From: Dehalococcoidia bacterium
Lineage (GTDB): Bacteria > Chloroflexota > Dehalococcoidia > Bin125
Assembly (NCBI GenBank): GCA_022825855.1
Contig: JAJDWB010000007.1
Span: forward strand, 248,001-312,000
Direction of reading: 5' to 3'
Length of the DNA stretch: 64,000 nt
Shown here: piece by piece, positions 7,985 to 17,440 of the stretch
Numbering within the stretch: position 1 is the first letter of the stretch
Layout: each line of letters starts with the position of its first letter
The notes under the pieces: model-generated
What the model was told of the DNA's origin: nothing
Database searches by the model: none
The model's input: the letters and a program-made list of their open reading frames with translations, nothing else
Made by a program: the position numbers and the translations under genes

Positions 7985-8431
7985 ATGACCGACGACTACG
8001 GCGTCGACCTCGAGGAGATACTCCGGGTGATCGACCGCGCGTCGGTGCTGATCGTGCGCTTCGAGGTGCTTGAGCCGAGGTTGCTTGTCGACTTCCGTAC
8101 CGACCCTCCGGACATGCCAATCATCCGCCTCGTCGACCGGGTCAACTCGGCCGAGGAACGCTTCCGACACCTCAAGTCACTGCGTCCGCGGATGCCGCTG
8201 CCGGATCGCATCCTCTCTTTCCCCTGGCCTCGCGCGATCCGCGCCTTCGAGGAGTCGGGCATCTGGGAGAAGATGGAGGCGCGCCTGCTCAGTCTGGGCA
8301 CGGACGCGGACGACATCAACGCGATCCAACAACAGCTCCGCGACGGGGAGCGCGCCGTCACGCTGGCCGCGATCGCCGGTGGCGAGGGCTTCCGCACCAT
8401 CTGGGAACGATCGAACGGACCGGCCGAGTGA
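7985..8431 (+). CDS. Conserved hypothetical protein, 148 residues
   Basis: A strong ribosome binding site (GGAGGAAGAG) precedes the ATG. The protein is soluble and predicted mixed alpha/beta. The central segment LVDFRTDPPDMPIIRLVDRVNSAEERFRHL is followed by a Pro-rich turn (RPRMPLPDR) and a helical C-terminus. I do not recognise a catalytic motif. Its stop overlaps the GTG start of the threonine aldolase gene (GTGA), so the two are translationally coupled. Confidence 0.75.
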   Translation: MTDDYGVDLEEILRVIDRASVLIVRFEVLEPRLLVDFRTDPPDMPIIRLVDRVNSAEERFRHLKSLRPRMPLPDRILSFPWPRAIRAFEESGIWEKMEARLLSLGTDADDINAIQQQLRDGERAVTLAAIAGGEGFRTIWERSNGPAE

Positions 8432-9501
8432 CACAGAGCCAGAACTCCGAACTTCCGCTGATCGACATGCGCTCCGACACAGTGACGAGGCCGACGCCGG
8501 CGATGCGCCGAGCAATGTTCGAGGCGGAGGTCGGTGACGACGTCTTCGGCGAGGACCCGACGGTTACGACTTTGGAGGAGACGGCGGCCGAGCGGACTGG
8601 CAAGGAGGCGGCCCTGTTCGTCTCCAGCGGCACGATGGCGAACCTGGTCTCGCTGCTCTCGCAGACCCGGTCCGGCGACGAGCTGCTGGTCGGCGACCGA
8701 GCGCACATCGTGCGCTCGGAAGCGGGCGGAGTCTCGCGGCTGGGCGGCGTGCTGGCGACGACGCTGCCGAATCAGCCCGACGGCGGATTCGACCCTGAGC
8801 TGATTCCCGGCGCGGTACGTCCCGACGACATGCATCAACCGCGCACGACGCTGCTCGCGCTGGAGAACACGCACAACTTCTGCGGCGGCTCGGTGGTTTC
8901 GCTGGAGCGGACCGAGGAGATCGCGGGCGTGGCGCGCGAGCACGGATTGCGCGTCCACCTGGATGGGGCGCGGATCTTCAACGCTGCGGTCGCCTCGGGT
9001 CGCAGTGTGGCCGAACTCGCCGGACCGGCGGACAGCGTGACCTTCTGCCTGTCCAAGGGTTTGGGTGCGCCGGTTGGTTCGTTGATCTGCGGAGACGAGT
9101 CGTTCATCCGCGAGGCGCGGCGCACACGCAAGCTGGTCGGCGGCGGGATGCGTCAGGCAGGCATCCTGGCGGCCGCAGGACTGGTCGCGCTGGAAGAGAT
9201 GGTCGACCGGCTGGCTGACGATCACGCCAACGCGCGGCAGCTCGCGCGCGGACTGGCCGAACTCGGCTTCGGGATCAATCCCGAAGACGTGCAGACCAAC
9301 ATCGTTATTGTTCAGCTCGATACGTCGCAGGATTCAGCGCCGTCTCCGAAACTGCAGGCGGCGCTGAAGGCGCTGGGCATCCTGGTCACCACTCCCGACC
9401 GAACCAAGATTCGGCTGGTCACGCACGCCGACCTGTCCTCGGAGGACTGCGCCGAAGCGCTGCGCCGTATGGCGGAGGCCGAGATCGGCCCGGACTCGTA
9501 A
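8428..9501 (+). CDS. ltaE: Low-specificity L-threonine aldolase
   Basis: This PLP enzyme (fold type I) cleaves L-threonine and allo-threonine to glycine and acetaldehyde. Characteristic segments are DMRSDTVTRPTPAMR at residues 13-27, GDDVFGEDPTV, the HLDGARIFNAAV block carrying the PLP-contacting Asp, and FCLSKGLGAPVGS with the Schiff-base Lys. Its length of 357 residues is normal. It begins with GTG overlapping the previous stop, and its own stop overlaps the ATG of the next gene by one base, so it sits in the middle of a tight operon. Confidence 0.92.
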   Translation: MTQSQNSELPLIDMRSDTVTRPTPAMRRAMFEAEVGDDVFGEDPTVTTLEETAAERTGKEAALFVSSGTMANLVSLLSQTRSGDELLVGDRAHIVRSEAGGVSRLGGVLATTLPNQPDGGFDPELIPGAVRPDDMHQPRTTLLALENTHNFCGGSVVSLERTEEIAGVAREHGLRVHLDGARIFNAAVASGRSVAELAGPADSVTFCLSKGLGAPVGSLICGDESFIREARRTRKLVGGGMRQAGILAAAGLVALEEMVDRLADDHANARQLARGLAELGFGINPEDVQTNIVIVQLDTSQDSAPSPKLQAALKALGILVTTPDRTKIRLVTHADLSSEDCAEALRRMAEAEIGPDS

Positions 9502-10286
9502 TGCCCGCCATTCGCCATGTGTGCGCGGCCCTGGCGGTCGGGTGTGCGCTGTTGGTCCTCGGCTGCAGTTCCGAGAGCAGCTTCGGCGACCCCGAGAATC
9601 CCGTCTCCCGGATCGTCTGGCCCGACTTCGAGCGGCTGCACTACGACATGCTCGACCAGACCGACACCAAGTTGGGCACCCTGGTCATGGAGACAGTGCG
9701 CGAGGACAATCGCTATCGGCTCTCGCTGGAGTTCAGCCTCGAGTCGGAGGAAGGCCCGGTCCGCGACGTGGTCACGGTCTGGGTCGATGCCGAGACTCTG
9801 ACGCCGGTTCGCTACGAGCGGAACGCAGATTCGGTGGCTGAGTCGTTGAGCGCGAACGCTGTGTATGTATCGAGTTCCGACGGAGAGATCTCTGCAGAGA
9901 TATCTGTGGAACAGATCGACAACGAGGAAGAGGACGAAGACAAGCGACGAGAGCTGATCGAGGAAACGCTGGACGTGGGGCAGTTCGCCTTCGACAACGA
10001 CTCCTCCGCCTGGCTCTGGCGCTCACTGGATTTCATGCAGGACCTGGAGCTGACCTATCGCTCGGTCAACGTGATTCAGCAGCGCAGCCAGCTCGTGCAG
10101 GTCGCCGTGCGCGGCCAGGACACGCTGCGCGGTCCGGAGGGCGATGTCGTCGTCTGGCAGGTCGTGGCCACACCTGGGGTTGAGGTGTCACGCGCATGGT
10201 ATGAGATCGAGCCGCCGCATCGCCTTGTTCGCTGGGACCAGCAGCCGCGGCGCTTCATTCTCACCAGGATCGAGACAGAGCCGTAA
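9501..10286 (+). CDS. Predicted outer-face lipoprotein, unknown function
   Basis: The N-terminus is a lipoprotein signal peptide with lipobox LVLGC (Cys22), so the protein should be lipid-anchored outside the cytoplasmic membrane. The 261-residue chain is acidic, with a Glu/Asp-rich stretch near residue 140 (EEEDEDKRRE), and is built mostly of beta strands. Repeated patterns of the type DxETLTPVRYER are reminiscent of DUF3108- or LolA-like lipid-binding barrels, but I cannot assign a family. It is the last gene of the operon and converges with an ABC ATPase 4 bases away. Confidence 0.7.
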   Translation: MPAIRHVCAALAVGCALLVLGCSSESSFGDPENPVSRIVWPDFERLHYDMLDQTDTKLGTLVMETVREDNRYRLSLEFSLESEEGPVRDVVTVWVDAETLTPVRYERNADSVAESLSANAVYVSSSDGEISAEISVEQIDNEEEDEDKRRELIEETLDVGQFAFDNDSSAWLWRSLDFMQDLELTYRSVNVIQQRSQLVQVAVRGQDTLRGPEGDVVVWQVVATPGVEVSRAWYEIEPPHRLVRWDQQPRRFILTRIETEP

Positions 10287-10290
10287 CGGA

Positions 10291-11382
10291 TCAGTCTTGC
10301 CGCGGTCGGGCCCAGACGGGTCGCTCCACGCCTTCGGGCGGAGCGAACGAGGCGTCCTCGTCGGTGGGTTCGTCGGCCTCGGGGATCTCGGGCGACCAGG
10401 ATTCGTCTGTTGCGGACTCCTCCGCGCCGTTGACGGCGGTCTGCTCCGCGGGCAGGTCGGCGCCGAAGACGTGGCGCGCCTGCGCCTCGCTGATCTCGGG
10501 ATGGGCGGCCCGCTCGGCCGCGATCCGTTCCTCGACCGTCGGCGCGAAGTCGGCTCCGTGGGACTGCACGGCCGATACTTCCTCCTGCACGTCGCTTGGC
10601 AGTTCGGCCGCGAAGCGCGAGCGTTCCTCACGCACCGTGTAACGAAACAGTTCCTGCTCGTCGGGCTCAAGCAAGTGGCCGTCGCGCATTTCCTCGACGC
10701 GCGGGACCAGTTCCATGACTGTGCGGTCGTGCGTGGTGGTGATGATCGTGACGCCCTGCTCGACCACGAGATCGTGCAGCAAGCGGAAGATCGAGACAGC
10801 CGTGGTTGAGTCGAGCTCACCGGTCGGTTCGTCGGCGAGGATCAGCGCCGGCGAGTTGGCCAGCGCTCGAGCGATCGCGACCCGTTGCTGCTCGCCGCCC
10901 GAGAGTTCGTATGGTCGATGCCGGGCGCGTCCGCCCAAGCCGACTGCTTCGAGCAGTTCGTCCGCCCGGCGACGGCGTTCGCGAATACCCGCTCCGGCGA
11001 TGCGCAGGGAGAGTTCGACGTTTTCGTAGGCAGAGAGCAGCGGCAACAGACCGAAGGACTGGAAGACGAACCCGACGCGGTGACGGCGCAACTGGGTGAG
11101 CTGCCGCTCGGAGTATTCGGTGATGTTCTCTCCGTCGATTGTGACGTGTCCCGATGTGGGGGAGTCGAGCCCGGCGATCAGATTGAGCAGCGTCGTCTTG
11201 CCGGAGCCGGAGCGGCCGATCAGGGCGACGAACTCGCCCCGGGTCACCTGCAGCGACACGTCGCGGACGGCCCAGATGTCTTCGCCGCCGACAACGAACT
11301 TACGGCTGACATTCTGCACGTCAACGACAAGTTCGCGGTCCGCAGCGGCCGTCCGGCCGTTGCTCATCTGGGTGGTGGTCAT
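10291..11382 (-). CDS. MacB/LolD-like ABC ATPase with acidic C-terminal tail
   Basis: The core (residues 18-245) is a LolD/MacB-type ATPase: Walker A GRSGSGKTT at 56-64, signature LSGGEQQR, Walker B ALILADEP, and the TGELD motif typical of this subfamily. These ATPases drive FtsX-like permeases in lipoprotein extraction, tripartite efflux or cell-wall remodelling. The remaining 120 or so residues are an unusual acidic, Pro/Glu/Ala-rich tail. Its ATG overlaps the stop of the preceding ATPase gene by 4 bases. No FtsX-like permease is adjacent. Confidence 0.88.
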   Translation of the reverse strand: MTTTQMSNGRTAAADRELVVDVQNVSRKFVVGGEDIWAVRDVSLQVTRGEFVALIGRSGSGKTTLLNLIAGLDSPTSGHVTIDGENITEYSERQLTQLRRHRVGFVFQSFGLLPLLSAYENVELSLRIAGAGIRERRRRADELLEAVGLGGRARHRPYELSGGEQQRVAIARALANSPALILADEPTGELDSTTAVSIFRLLHDLVVEQGVTIITTTHDRTVMELVPRVEEMRDGHLLEPDEQELFRYTVREERSRFAAELPSDVQEEVSAVQSHGADFAPTVEERIAAERAAHPEISEAQARHVFGADLPAEQTAVNGAEESATDESWSPEIPEADEPTDEDASFAPPEGVERPVWARPRQD

Positions 11383-12329
11383 CGCTGCTCGGCCTCCTCG
11401 TCGCCCGCGTCGGCCTCGTGCGCCGGGGTGATGATGATCCGCCCGTCGCGCGAGTCTACGTAGGCGCGCCGCCCCAGCGCGACCTGGTCGAGCAGCGGCT
11501 TGGGAATCTGCAGGCGGCCGGCGCCGTCCACCACGGCGAACTCTTCGTGTACGACCTCGGCGATTTCCGTGCCCTGGTTCTCGACCCGGCGAACGGTTTC
11601 CGTCGCGATCGTGCCGTCGCGGATGGCGACTACGCGATCGACCCGCGCCGCAATCGCCGGGTCGTGAGTGACGATGATGATCGTCAATCCGAACTGGTTG
11701 GACAGACTGCGGAACAGGTGGAAGATCTCCTCTGAGGTGTGCGTGTCGAGCTCACCGGTCGGCTCGTCGGCGAGGAGCAAGGGGGGATCGTTAGCCAAAG
11801 CGACGCCGATCGAGACACGCTGCTGTTCGCCGCCGGAGAGCTGATCGGGGCGCTGCTTGCGCTTGTCCATCAATCCGACGGCCTGGAGCAGTTGCATCGC
11901 CCGCTCACGGGCGTGCTTGCGCGTGCGGCCCGCGAGGATCATCGGCACTTCGATGTTCTGTTGGGCGGAGAGATAGGGGATCAGGTTGCGGCCGGTCTGC
12001 TGCCAGACGAAGCCGACCTCTTCGCGGCGGTAGTCGACCAGCTCCTGCTCCGTCAGCGCGAGCAAGTCGGCCTGGTTGACGTAGGCCTGACCGGCCGAAG
12101 GTATGTCCAGTCCGGCAAGCACGTTGAGCAGCGTCGACTTGCCCGAGCCCGAGGCTCCGACGATTGCCAGTACTTCGCCCTTGCCAACCGTCAGGTCGAG
12201 GCCGCGCAGGGCGACGACTTCGAGATCGGCGATTTTGTAGATCTTGAACAGGTCACGGCAGACCACGTGCTGCTCGGCCTGCATGTCTTCCGGACGCATC
12301 GGCGGACGGGCCGCGCTGGTCGTCATCAT
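11379..12329 (-). CDS. ABC ATPase fused to an AbrB-like C-terminal domain
   Basis: Residues 20-250 are a LolD/MacB-type ATPase (Walker A GASGSGKST at 58-66, LSGGEQQR at 164-171, LLLADEPTGELD at 184-195). Residues 262-302 (FAVVDGAGRLQIPKPLL then DGRIIITP) look like a SpoVT/AbrB-type swapped-hairpin domain, usually a DNA-binding or dimerisation module. This would give a transporter ATPase with a regulatory tail. It is the first of two overlapping ATPase genes, which suggests an ATPase heterodimer working with a permease encoded elsewhere. The fusion is seen; its role is inferred. Confidence 0.85.
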   Translation of the reverse strand: MMTTSAARPPMRPEDMQAEQHVVCRDLFKIYKIADLEVVALRGLDLTVGKGEVLAIVGASGSGKSTLLNVLAGLDIPSAGQAYVNQADLLALTEQELVDYRREEVGFVWQQTGRNLIPYLSAQQNIEVPMILAGRTRKHARERAMQLLQAVGLMDKRKQRPDQLSGGEQQRVSIGVALANDPPLLLADEPTGELDTHTSEEIFHLFRSLSNQFGLTIIIVTHDPAIAARVDRVVAIRDGTIATETVRRVENQGTEIAEVVHEEFAVVDGAGRLQIPKPLLDQVALGRRAYVDSRDGRIIITPAHEADAGDEEAEQR

Positions 12330-12451
12330 TCACCCCGGGAATCGAGAACGCTCACGCACACAACAGATGCAGGATACCCCCTGATCAGCTTGGCGATACA
12401 TGGGCAGAGGCCCGCTTCCCGCTTGTAATCGACAACCTGCCGGCTCAAGAG

Positions 12452-13030
12452 TCAGGAGAACGGGCCGCTGATGAAGTCCCAGATCGCCTCGGCCGCTTCG
12501 AAGGCGGAGAAGTCGTCGAACCACCTGCCGGTGTGCAGCGTGTACTCGTGGAAGATCTTGAGCGCGGCGAGGAAGAGCAGCCAGCGGACAGCCTCGCCGC
12601 GTGTGAGCGGCGCCGGCGCGCCATCGGCCTGGGAGGCCCAACCGGGACGCAGACGTGCCGGCCAGTGGGGCCGGGCGGCGACGAAGAGGAACCAGAACTC
12701 GAACACGTGGGGAAAGTAGATCAGGATGTCGCGGCCGGCGCCGGCGGTAAAGGCGACGAAGCCGACCAGCCGCCAGCCGAACAGCCCCAGCGCGATCCGC
12801 CGCTCCCAACCGGTCCAACGCAGACTGACCAGGAAGAACAGCCAAATGTAGACCTGATCGACCCACTTGTCCCACTCCTGGTAGTTGGGCAGGCCGCCCA
12901 GGTCGATCGCCTGACGGATGAAGAGGTCGGAGAGGTCAGTGAAGACGGCGATCAGCCCGCCGACGAAGGCCCAGCGCAGGACAGGGAGCGAGCCCGCAAT
13001 GCGGATGAGCGCAATGACGATGGCTTCCAT
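12452..13030 (-). CDS. Integral membrane protein, unknown function
   Basis: The 192-residue product has about four or five hydrophobic segments (for example LPVLRWAFVGGLIAVF and VYIWLFFLVSLRW) with aromatic-rich borders, and no signal cleavage site. Motifs such as KWVDQVYIWLFF and HEYTLHTGRWFD near the C-terminus may be conserved, but I do not recognise the family. It lies between the ABC ATPase genes and phoU, on the same strand. A function in phosphate uptake is not implied. Confidence 0.7.
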   Translation of the reverse strand: MEAIVIALIRIAGSLPVLRWAFVGGLIAVFTDLSDLFIRQAIDLGGLPNYQEWDKWVDQVYIWLFFLVSLRWTGWERRIALGLFGWRLVGFVAFTAGAGRDILIYFPHVFEFWFLFVAARPHWPARLRPGWASQADGAPAPLTRGEAVRWLLFLAALKIFHEYTLHTGRWFDDFSAFEAAEAIWDFISGPFS

Positions 13031-13059
13031 GCAGGAAGGCTAGGGGCAACGGCGAGGCG

Positions 13060-13752
13060 TCAGGAGGCGACGCTGAGGTCTTCGTCGCGCACGCGCTCGA
13101 AGCGTCCGGTGACCTGGAAGATGGTGCGTTCGCAGATGTTGAGCGCCCGATCGCCGATGCGCTCCAGATTGTGCGAGCACCAGAGCACGTGCGTGATCGC
13201 GTCCGACTCATCGGCGTCGCCCTCGGCATCGGCGATTCTCGCGATCAAGCGTTCGTGGATATCGGCGTAGAGATCGTCGACTTCATCGTCGCGCTCTACC
13301 GTCAGGCGGGCCAGGCGCTGATCGCGCTCGAGGAAAGAACGGGTCGCGGACTGCAGCATCTCGCGGACAACGTCGGCCATACGCCAGAGATCCGGTTCGG
13401 TGGCGGCGACCGGGTTGTCCTCGAGGAAGATCGCGTTGCGGGCGATGCCCTCGGCGTGACCGGCGATCCGCTCCAGGTTGAGCGTGATCGCGACGATTGA
13501 CATCAGTTCGCGCAGGTCGCCGGCAACCGGTTGCTGCAGGGCGATGATGCCGGTGACGGCCTCTTCGATGCCGTAGCGGACCTGCTTGGCCTCGCGGTCG
13601 GCCTCGGTCACGCGACGCGCCAGCACGAGATCGCGGCGGAGCAATGCTTGCATCGCGTCGACGATTGAGCGGTCGGCGCGGGCATGCTGGAGACGCAACC
13701 GATCGAGGACATCGGCGCGGTCAGCGGAATACGTCAGCCGTACGGTTGACAT
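13060..13752 (-). CDS. phoU: PhoU, phosphate signalling regulator
   Basis: PhoU couples the Pst transporter to the PhoR kinase and represses the regulon when phosphate is plentiful. The 230-residue protein is all-helical with the duplicated PhoU motif: ALQQPVAGDLRELMSI followed by LERIAGHAEGIAR in the first half, and HNLERIGDRALNICE in the second, with the metal-cluster E/DxxxD pattern. The ATG at 13752 follows GAGGGGAG. An upstream in-frame start at 13776 is possible but adds residues not expected in the family. It is the last gene of the pst cluster. Confidence 0.92.
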   Translation of the reverse strand: MSTVRLTYSADRADVLDRLRLQHARADRSIVDAMQALLRRDLVLARRVTEADREAKQVRYGIEEAVTGIIALQQPVAGDLRELMSIVAITLNLERIAGHAEGIARNAIFLEDNPVAATEPDLWRMADVVREMLQSATRSFLERDQRLARLTVERDDEVDDLYADIHERLIARIADAEGDADESDAITHVLWCSHNLERIGDRALNICERTIFQVTGRFERVRDEDLSVAS

Positions 13753-13811
13753 ACTCCCCTCGTTTCCGGCGGACATTCTTGCGGGACGGACACGGGCCGC
13801 CTCAATGCAGA

Positions 13812-14765
13812 TTAGCCGTACCTGCCGGTAATGTAGTCCTCGGTGCGCTGATCCAACGGGTTGGTAAAGATCTCCTGTGTGGGACCGAACTCAACCAACC
13901 GCCCGACCCGCTCCTCGCCGGCCAGCAGGAACGCCGTGTAGTCGGAGACGCGGCCGGCCTGCTGCATGTTGTGGGTGACCACGACGATCGTGTAGTGCTC
14001 GGCCAGTTCGCGCATCAGATCTTCGATCTTGAGCGTGGCCACCGGGTCGAGGGCGGAGGCAGGTTCGTCCATCAGGATGATCTCGGGCTGCACCGCGATC
14101 GCGCGGGCGATGCAGAGACGCTGCTGCTGACCGCCGGAGAGCGCGAGGCCCGACTTGTCCAACTCGTCCTTGACTTCGTCCCAGAGGGCGGCGCGGCGCA
14201 GCGAGTCCTCGACCAGCCGATCCATATCGCCGGAGTAGCCGTTGATGCGCGCGCCGAAGGCGACGTTTTCATAGATCGACTTGGGGAACGGGTTCGGCTT
14301 CTGAAAGACCATGCCGATCCGCCGGCGGACTTCGACGGCGTCGACGTTGGGGTCAATCAGGTTTCGGCCTTCGAATGTGATCTCGCCTTCGATGCGAGCG
14401 CCGGGGATCAGGTCGTTCATGCGGTTGAAGCAGCGCAGCAAGGTCGACTTGCCGCATCCAGAGGGTCCGATCAACGCGGTCACACGGTTCTGTGGGATCG
14501 GCATCGTCATCTTGTCGATGGCCTGGAAGGAGCCGTAGAAGGCGGAGACATTGCGCAGTTGCAGCGCGACCTCGACTTCTTCGGTGAAATCGTGGCGGAC
14601 GGCCTCGAGGTTGGGATCGAGGTGGACACCGACACCTGCGGCGGCTTCTTCCTTCATGTTGGGCGGCGGCGGTGTGGCACGCTCCGTCCGGCTGTCGCTC
14701 GCCGGCGGTGCAGCCGTGCCGGTGGGTGCACTCGACCTCATCATGGTGAAGAAGTTGCGCGCCAT
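13812..14765 (-). CDS. pstB: Phosphate ABC transporter ATPase PstB with long N-terminus
   Basis: PstB energises high-affinity phosphate import. Walker A is GPSGCGKST, the phosphate-specific motif [14 protein letters not shown] is present, and the signature [14 protein letters not shown] and [12 protein letters not shown] follow. The 317-residue chain is about 60 longer than usual at the N-terminus (a Ser/Pro/Ala-rich segment). A strong AAGGAG sits 7 bases before the ATG at 14765, so the extension appears genuine. It is followed by phoU and preceded by pstA. Confidence 0.95.
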   Translation of the reverse strand: MARNFFTMMRSSAPTGTAAPPASDSRTERATPPPPNMKEEAAAGVGVHLDPNLEAVRHDFTEEVEVALQLRNVSAFYGSFQAIDKMTMPIPQNRVTALIGPSGCGKSTLLRCFNRMNDLIPGARIEGEITFEGRNLIDPNVDAVEVRRRIGMVFQKPNPFPKSIYENVAFGARINGYSGDMDRLVEDSLRRAALWDEVKDELDKSGLALSGGQQQRLCIARAIAVQPEIILMDEPASALDPVATLKIEDLMRELAEHYTIVVVTHNMQQAGRVSDYTAFLLAGEERVGRLVEFGPTQEIFTNPLDQRTEDYITGRYG

Positions 14766-14827
14766 TTCTGGCTCCTTGTGTGAGGGCGGATGCGAGATGC
14801 GTCCGCCTTGCGCCTTGCTCAGTCTAT

Positions 14828-16195
14828 CTACCAGTCGGTACGAGTTCGCTGCCGCATGATGATTGCGGCGGCGTTCATCACCAGCAGCACGAGCATCAAT
14901 ACGATGATGCCGGAGGCGGCGATCTCGTGGAAGCCGGACTGGGGTCGCGTGACCCAGTTGAAGACCTGGATCGGCATCACGGTGAAGTCGTCGGTCGGCG
15001 AGTCAGCGAGGAAGGCGATGAATGTGAGCGCGCCGATGGCGATCAGCGGCGCGGTCTCGCCGATCGCGCGGGACATGGCGAGGATGTTGCCGGTCAGCAT
15101 CCCGCCGAAGGCGTAGGGCAGTACGTGAAAGCGGACCACCTGCCAGCGCGTCGCGCCGACGGCGTAGGCGGCCTCGCGCATCGAGGGCGGCACGGTGCGC
15201 AGCGCCTCCTGCGCCGAGACGATGATGATCGGCATGACCAGCAGGGCCATCGTGCAGGCGCCGGCAAGCACCGAGCGCTCGAACTCCAGCACGCGGACGA
15301 AGACCTGCAGTCCGAGTAGTCCGTAGATGATCGACGGCACGCCGGCGAGGTTGGAGATGTTGACCTGGATCATGCGCGAGAACCAGTTGCGTCGCGCATA
15401 CTCCTCGAGATAGATGGCCGCGCCGACGCCGAGCGGGAAGGCGACAGCGGCCGTGATCACCATCATGTAGAGGGTGCCCGTGATGGCGGAGAACAGGCCG
15501 GCCTGGGCGGGAAGTCTGGAAGGGTACGAGGAGAGGAAGAACGGGTCGAGGAAGAGGTAGACGACCCAGGCTGCGATCGCGATCCCCGGCAACAGCAGGG
15601 ACGGCCGGCGCAGGCGATTGGACCAGAACCATCCGGCGGCAATGATGCCGAGCGGAAGGATCAGCCCTGCGACGATCAGGCGAACGAACTGGAATCCGGA
15701 CGCCTCCCCGAAGAGCTGGAAGATGTTGCCCGAGGCTCCGTCGACGCCGATCGCCTTGGCATACTCGATGTAGTAGGCGGACTCGAAGCGCACATAGAGG
15801 ATGTGAACGAACAGCGCGACGGGCAGCGTCGTCGCGAATCCGATCGCCCGTTCCGCGAGCGCCGGGATATCGGCGATCAGGCTGCGGACGACCCGAAGTC
15901 CCATGAAGGGCAGCAGGATCGCGACCGGCATCGCCCAGGCGAGCCAGTTCATGTTCTCGGGCGTGGGCAGATCGATCAGCGTTTCGCCGCGCACCTCCTG
16001 GACAGTGGCCGTTCCGTCGGTGAAGAGCCGCGCCGCGCCGTCGACGAGGATTTCCACGATCAGCGCGCCCAGCATCAGCATCGCCGCGGTGATCGCGAGC
16101 AGGGCGATCACCATGAACCCGACGGAGAGGCCGCGCCGGGCGCGGATGCGCGGCGCGTAGGGGGTGATTCCGGTCGTGGGGATTGCGGCGCTCAC
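14828..16195 (-). CDS. pstA: Phosphate ABC transporter permease PstA, extended
   Basis: PstA forms half of the phosphate channel. The binding-protein-dependent permease domain is in the C-terminal half ([22 protein letters not shown], the EAA loop that contacts PstB). The protein has 455 residues against about 290 in most species; the extra N-terminal region contains additional membrane segments and a periplasmic stretch. The start is taken as GTG at 16195, overlapping the pstC stop (GTGA) and preceded by GGAGGAA. Confidence 0.9.
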   Translation of the reverse strand: MSAAIPTTGITPYAPRIRARRGLSVGFMVIALLAITAAMLMLGALIVEILVDGAARLFTDGTATVQEVRGETLIDLPTPENMNWLAWAMPVAILLPFMGLRVVRSLIADIPALAERAIGFATTLPVALFVHILYVRFESAYYIEYAKAIGVDGASGNIFQLFGEASGFQFVRLIVAGLILPLGIIAAGWFWSNRLRRPSLLLPGIAIAAWVVYLFLDPFFLSSYPSRLPAQAGLFSAITGTLYMMVITAAVAFPLGVGAAIYLEEYARRNWFSRMIQVNISNLAGVPSIIYGLLGLQVFVRVLEFERSVLAGACTMALLVMPIIIVSAQEALRTVPPSMREAAYAVGATRWQVVRFHVLPYAFGGMLTGNILAMSRAIGETAPLIAIGALTFIAFLADSPTDDFTVMPIQVFNWVTRPQSGFHEIAASGIIVLMLVLLVMNAAAIIMRQRTRTDW

Positions 16196-17181
16196 TCGTA
16201 TTCCTCCCGGAAGCGGTGCGACACCCACTGGGCGATGAAGTTCATCCCCAGCGTGAGAACAAACAACGTCATCGCCACGGCGAACAGGACCTTGAACTCG
16301 ATTGAGGTCGTGGGCGTGTCGCCCAGCGAGAGCTGGACGATCATCGCGGTCATCGTCTGCACCGCTTCAAGCGGTCCGACGCCGAACTGCGGGTTGCCGC
16401 CGCCGGCGATGGTCACGGCCATCGTTTCGCCGACCGCGCGCGAGAAGGCGAGGATGATCGATGCGACGACGCCGGAGAAGGCAGCCGGCAGGACGACGCG
16501 CAGGGAGACTTCCATGCGCGTCGATCCCAGGGCGTATGCGCCTTCGCGCAAGGACCGCGGGACCGCTCTCATGGCGTCCTCGGAGAGCGAAGCGATGATC
16601 GGCACGATCATCAATCCGACCACGATGCCGGCCGACAGGGCGTTGTAAATGCCGACGTCCTGGCCGAAGATGTCGCGGATGACGGGCGAGATGGAGAGCA
16701 AGGCGAAGTATCCGAAGACGACGGTGGGCACGCCGGCAAGCACCTCGAGGATCGGCTTGACCACCGCTCGGACTCGAGGCGGCGCGTACTCGCTGAGGAA
16801 GACGGCGGCCATCAGTCCCAGTGGGATCGCGACGGCCAGGCCGATCAGCGCGATCAGTCCCGTACCCCAGACCAGCGCCCAGACGCCGAACTGCTTTTCG
16901 GCGAACAACGCTGACCACTTGGTCGAGCCGAAGAAGTCGATCAGCGGAATCTCGCGGAAGAACTCGACGGTCTCGAAGATCAGAACCAGCACGATGCCGA
17001 TCGTGACGAACGCGGACAGCGTGGCCGTGACGAACAGTGCGCCGTGGATCAACCGGCCCGAGGGCGTCTCGCGGCCGCTTCCGGGACGCGAGGGCTGCAG
17101 CCGGTCGCGCCAGAGCTCCGCCAACAACGAACGGACCGTGTCTCGTTCCGGTCCGTCCATTCGAGGCGTCTGTGCTGCCAT
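16192..17181 (-). CDS. pstC: Phosphate ABC transporter permease PstC
   Basis: PstC is the second channel subunit. The 329-residue protein has about six membrane helices and the EAA-type loop [23 protein letters not shown] near residue 200, with [14 protein letters not shown] and [16 protein letters not shown] conserved in PstC. The N-terminal 45 residues are charged and cytoplasmic. It lies 259 bases downstream of pstS, with a stable hairpin between them, and is translationally coupled to pstA. Confidence 0.94.
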   Translation of the reverse strand: MAAQTPRMDGPERDTVRSLLAELWRDRLQPSRPGSGRETPSGRLIHGALFVTATLSAFVTIGIVLVLIFETVEFFREIPLIDFFGSTKWSALFAEKQFGVWALVWGTGLIALIGLAVAIPLGLMAAVFLSEYAPPRVRAVVKPILEVLAGVPTVVFGYFALLSISPVIRDIFGQDVGIYNALSAGIVVGLMIVPIIASLSEDAMRAVPRSLREGAYALGSTRMEVSLRVVLPAAFSGVVASIILAFSRAVGETMAVTIAGGGNPQFGVGPLEAVQTMTAMIVQLSLGDTPTTSIEFKVLFAVAMTLFVLTLGMNFIAQWVSHRFREEYE

Positions 17182-17354
17182 GCTGGACCTCTGTGCGCGG
17201 TTGCCCTGGCGTGGAGTGGGTGCGGGGCCGGGCTGGCGGAGCTTTCCCGGGTCGGAGTCTTATGTGGGCAAGCTATGAATGCCCCGGCTTGCGGCGGTTA
17301 ACACTCCGTAAGTGGGGAGCGCCAATGTCGGCTATGTGTCGTGGGACGCGGCGC

Positions 17355-17394
17355 GCCCCGATCGAGCCGCATCGGTAGCAGCTCGATCGGGGGC
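17355..17394 (-). terminator. Intercistronic hairpin between pstS and pstC
   Basis: GCCCCGATCGAGC and its complement (one bulged G) pair into a 12 to 13-bp stem around a 13-base loop, 47 bases past the pstS stop. No T-run follows in the minus direction, so it is more likely an mRNA-stabilising or attenuating structure that allows pstS to be expressed above pstC-A-B than a full terminator. Confidence 0.65.
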
Positions 17395-17440
17395 GGAGTG
17401 GTCACCTCGCTGCCAAGTGACCGTGCCCTCGATTGAAGGG

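Noticed and set aside
11379-13752. Membrane protein at 12452 as the permease of the two ABC ATPases
   Set aside because: It has only about 192 residues and no FtsX/MacB periplasmic domain or motif; adjacency alone is not enough.
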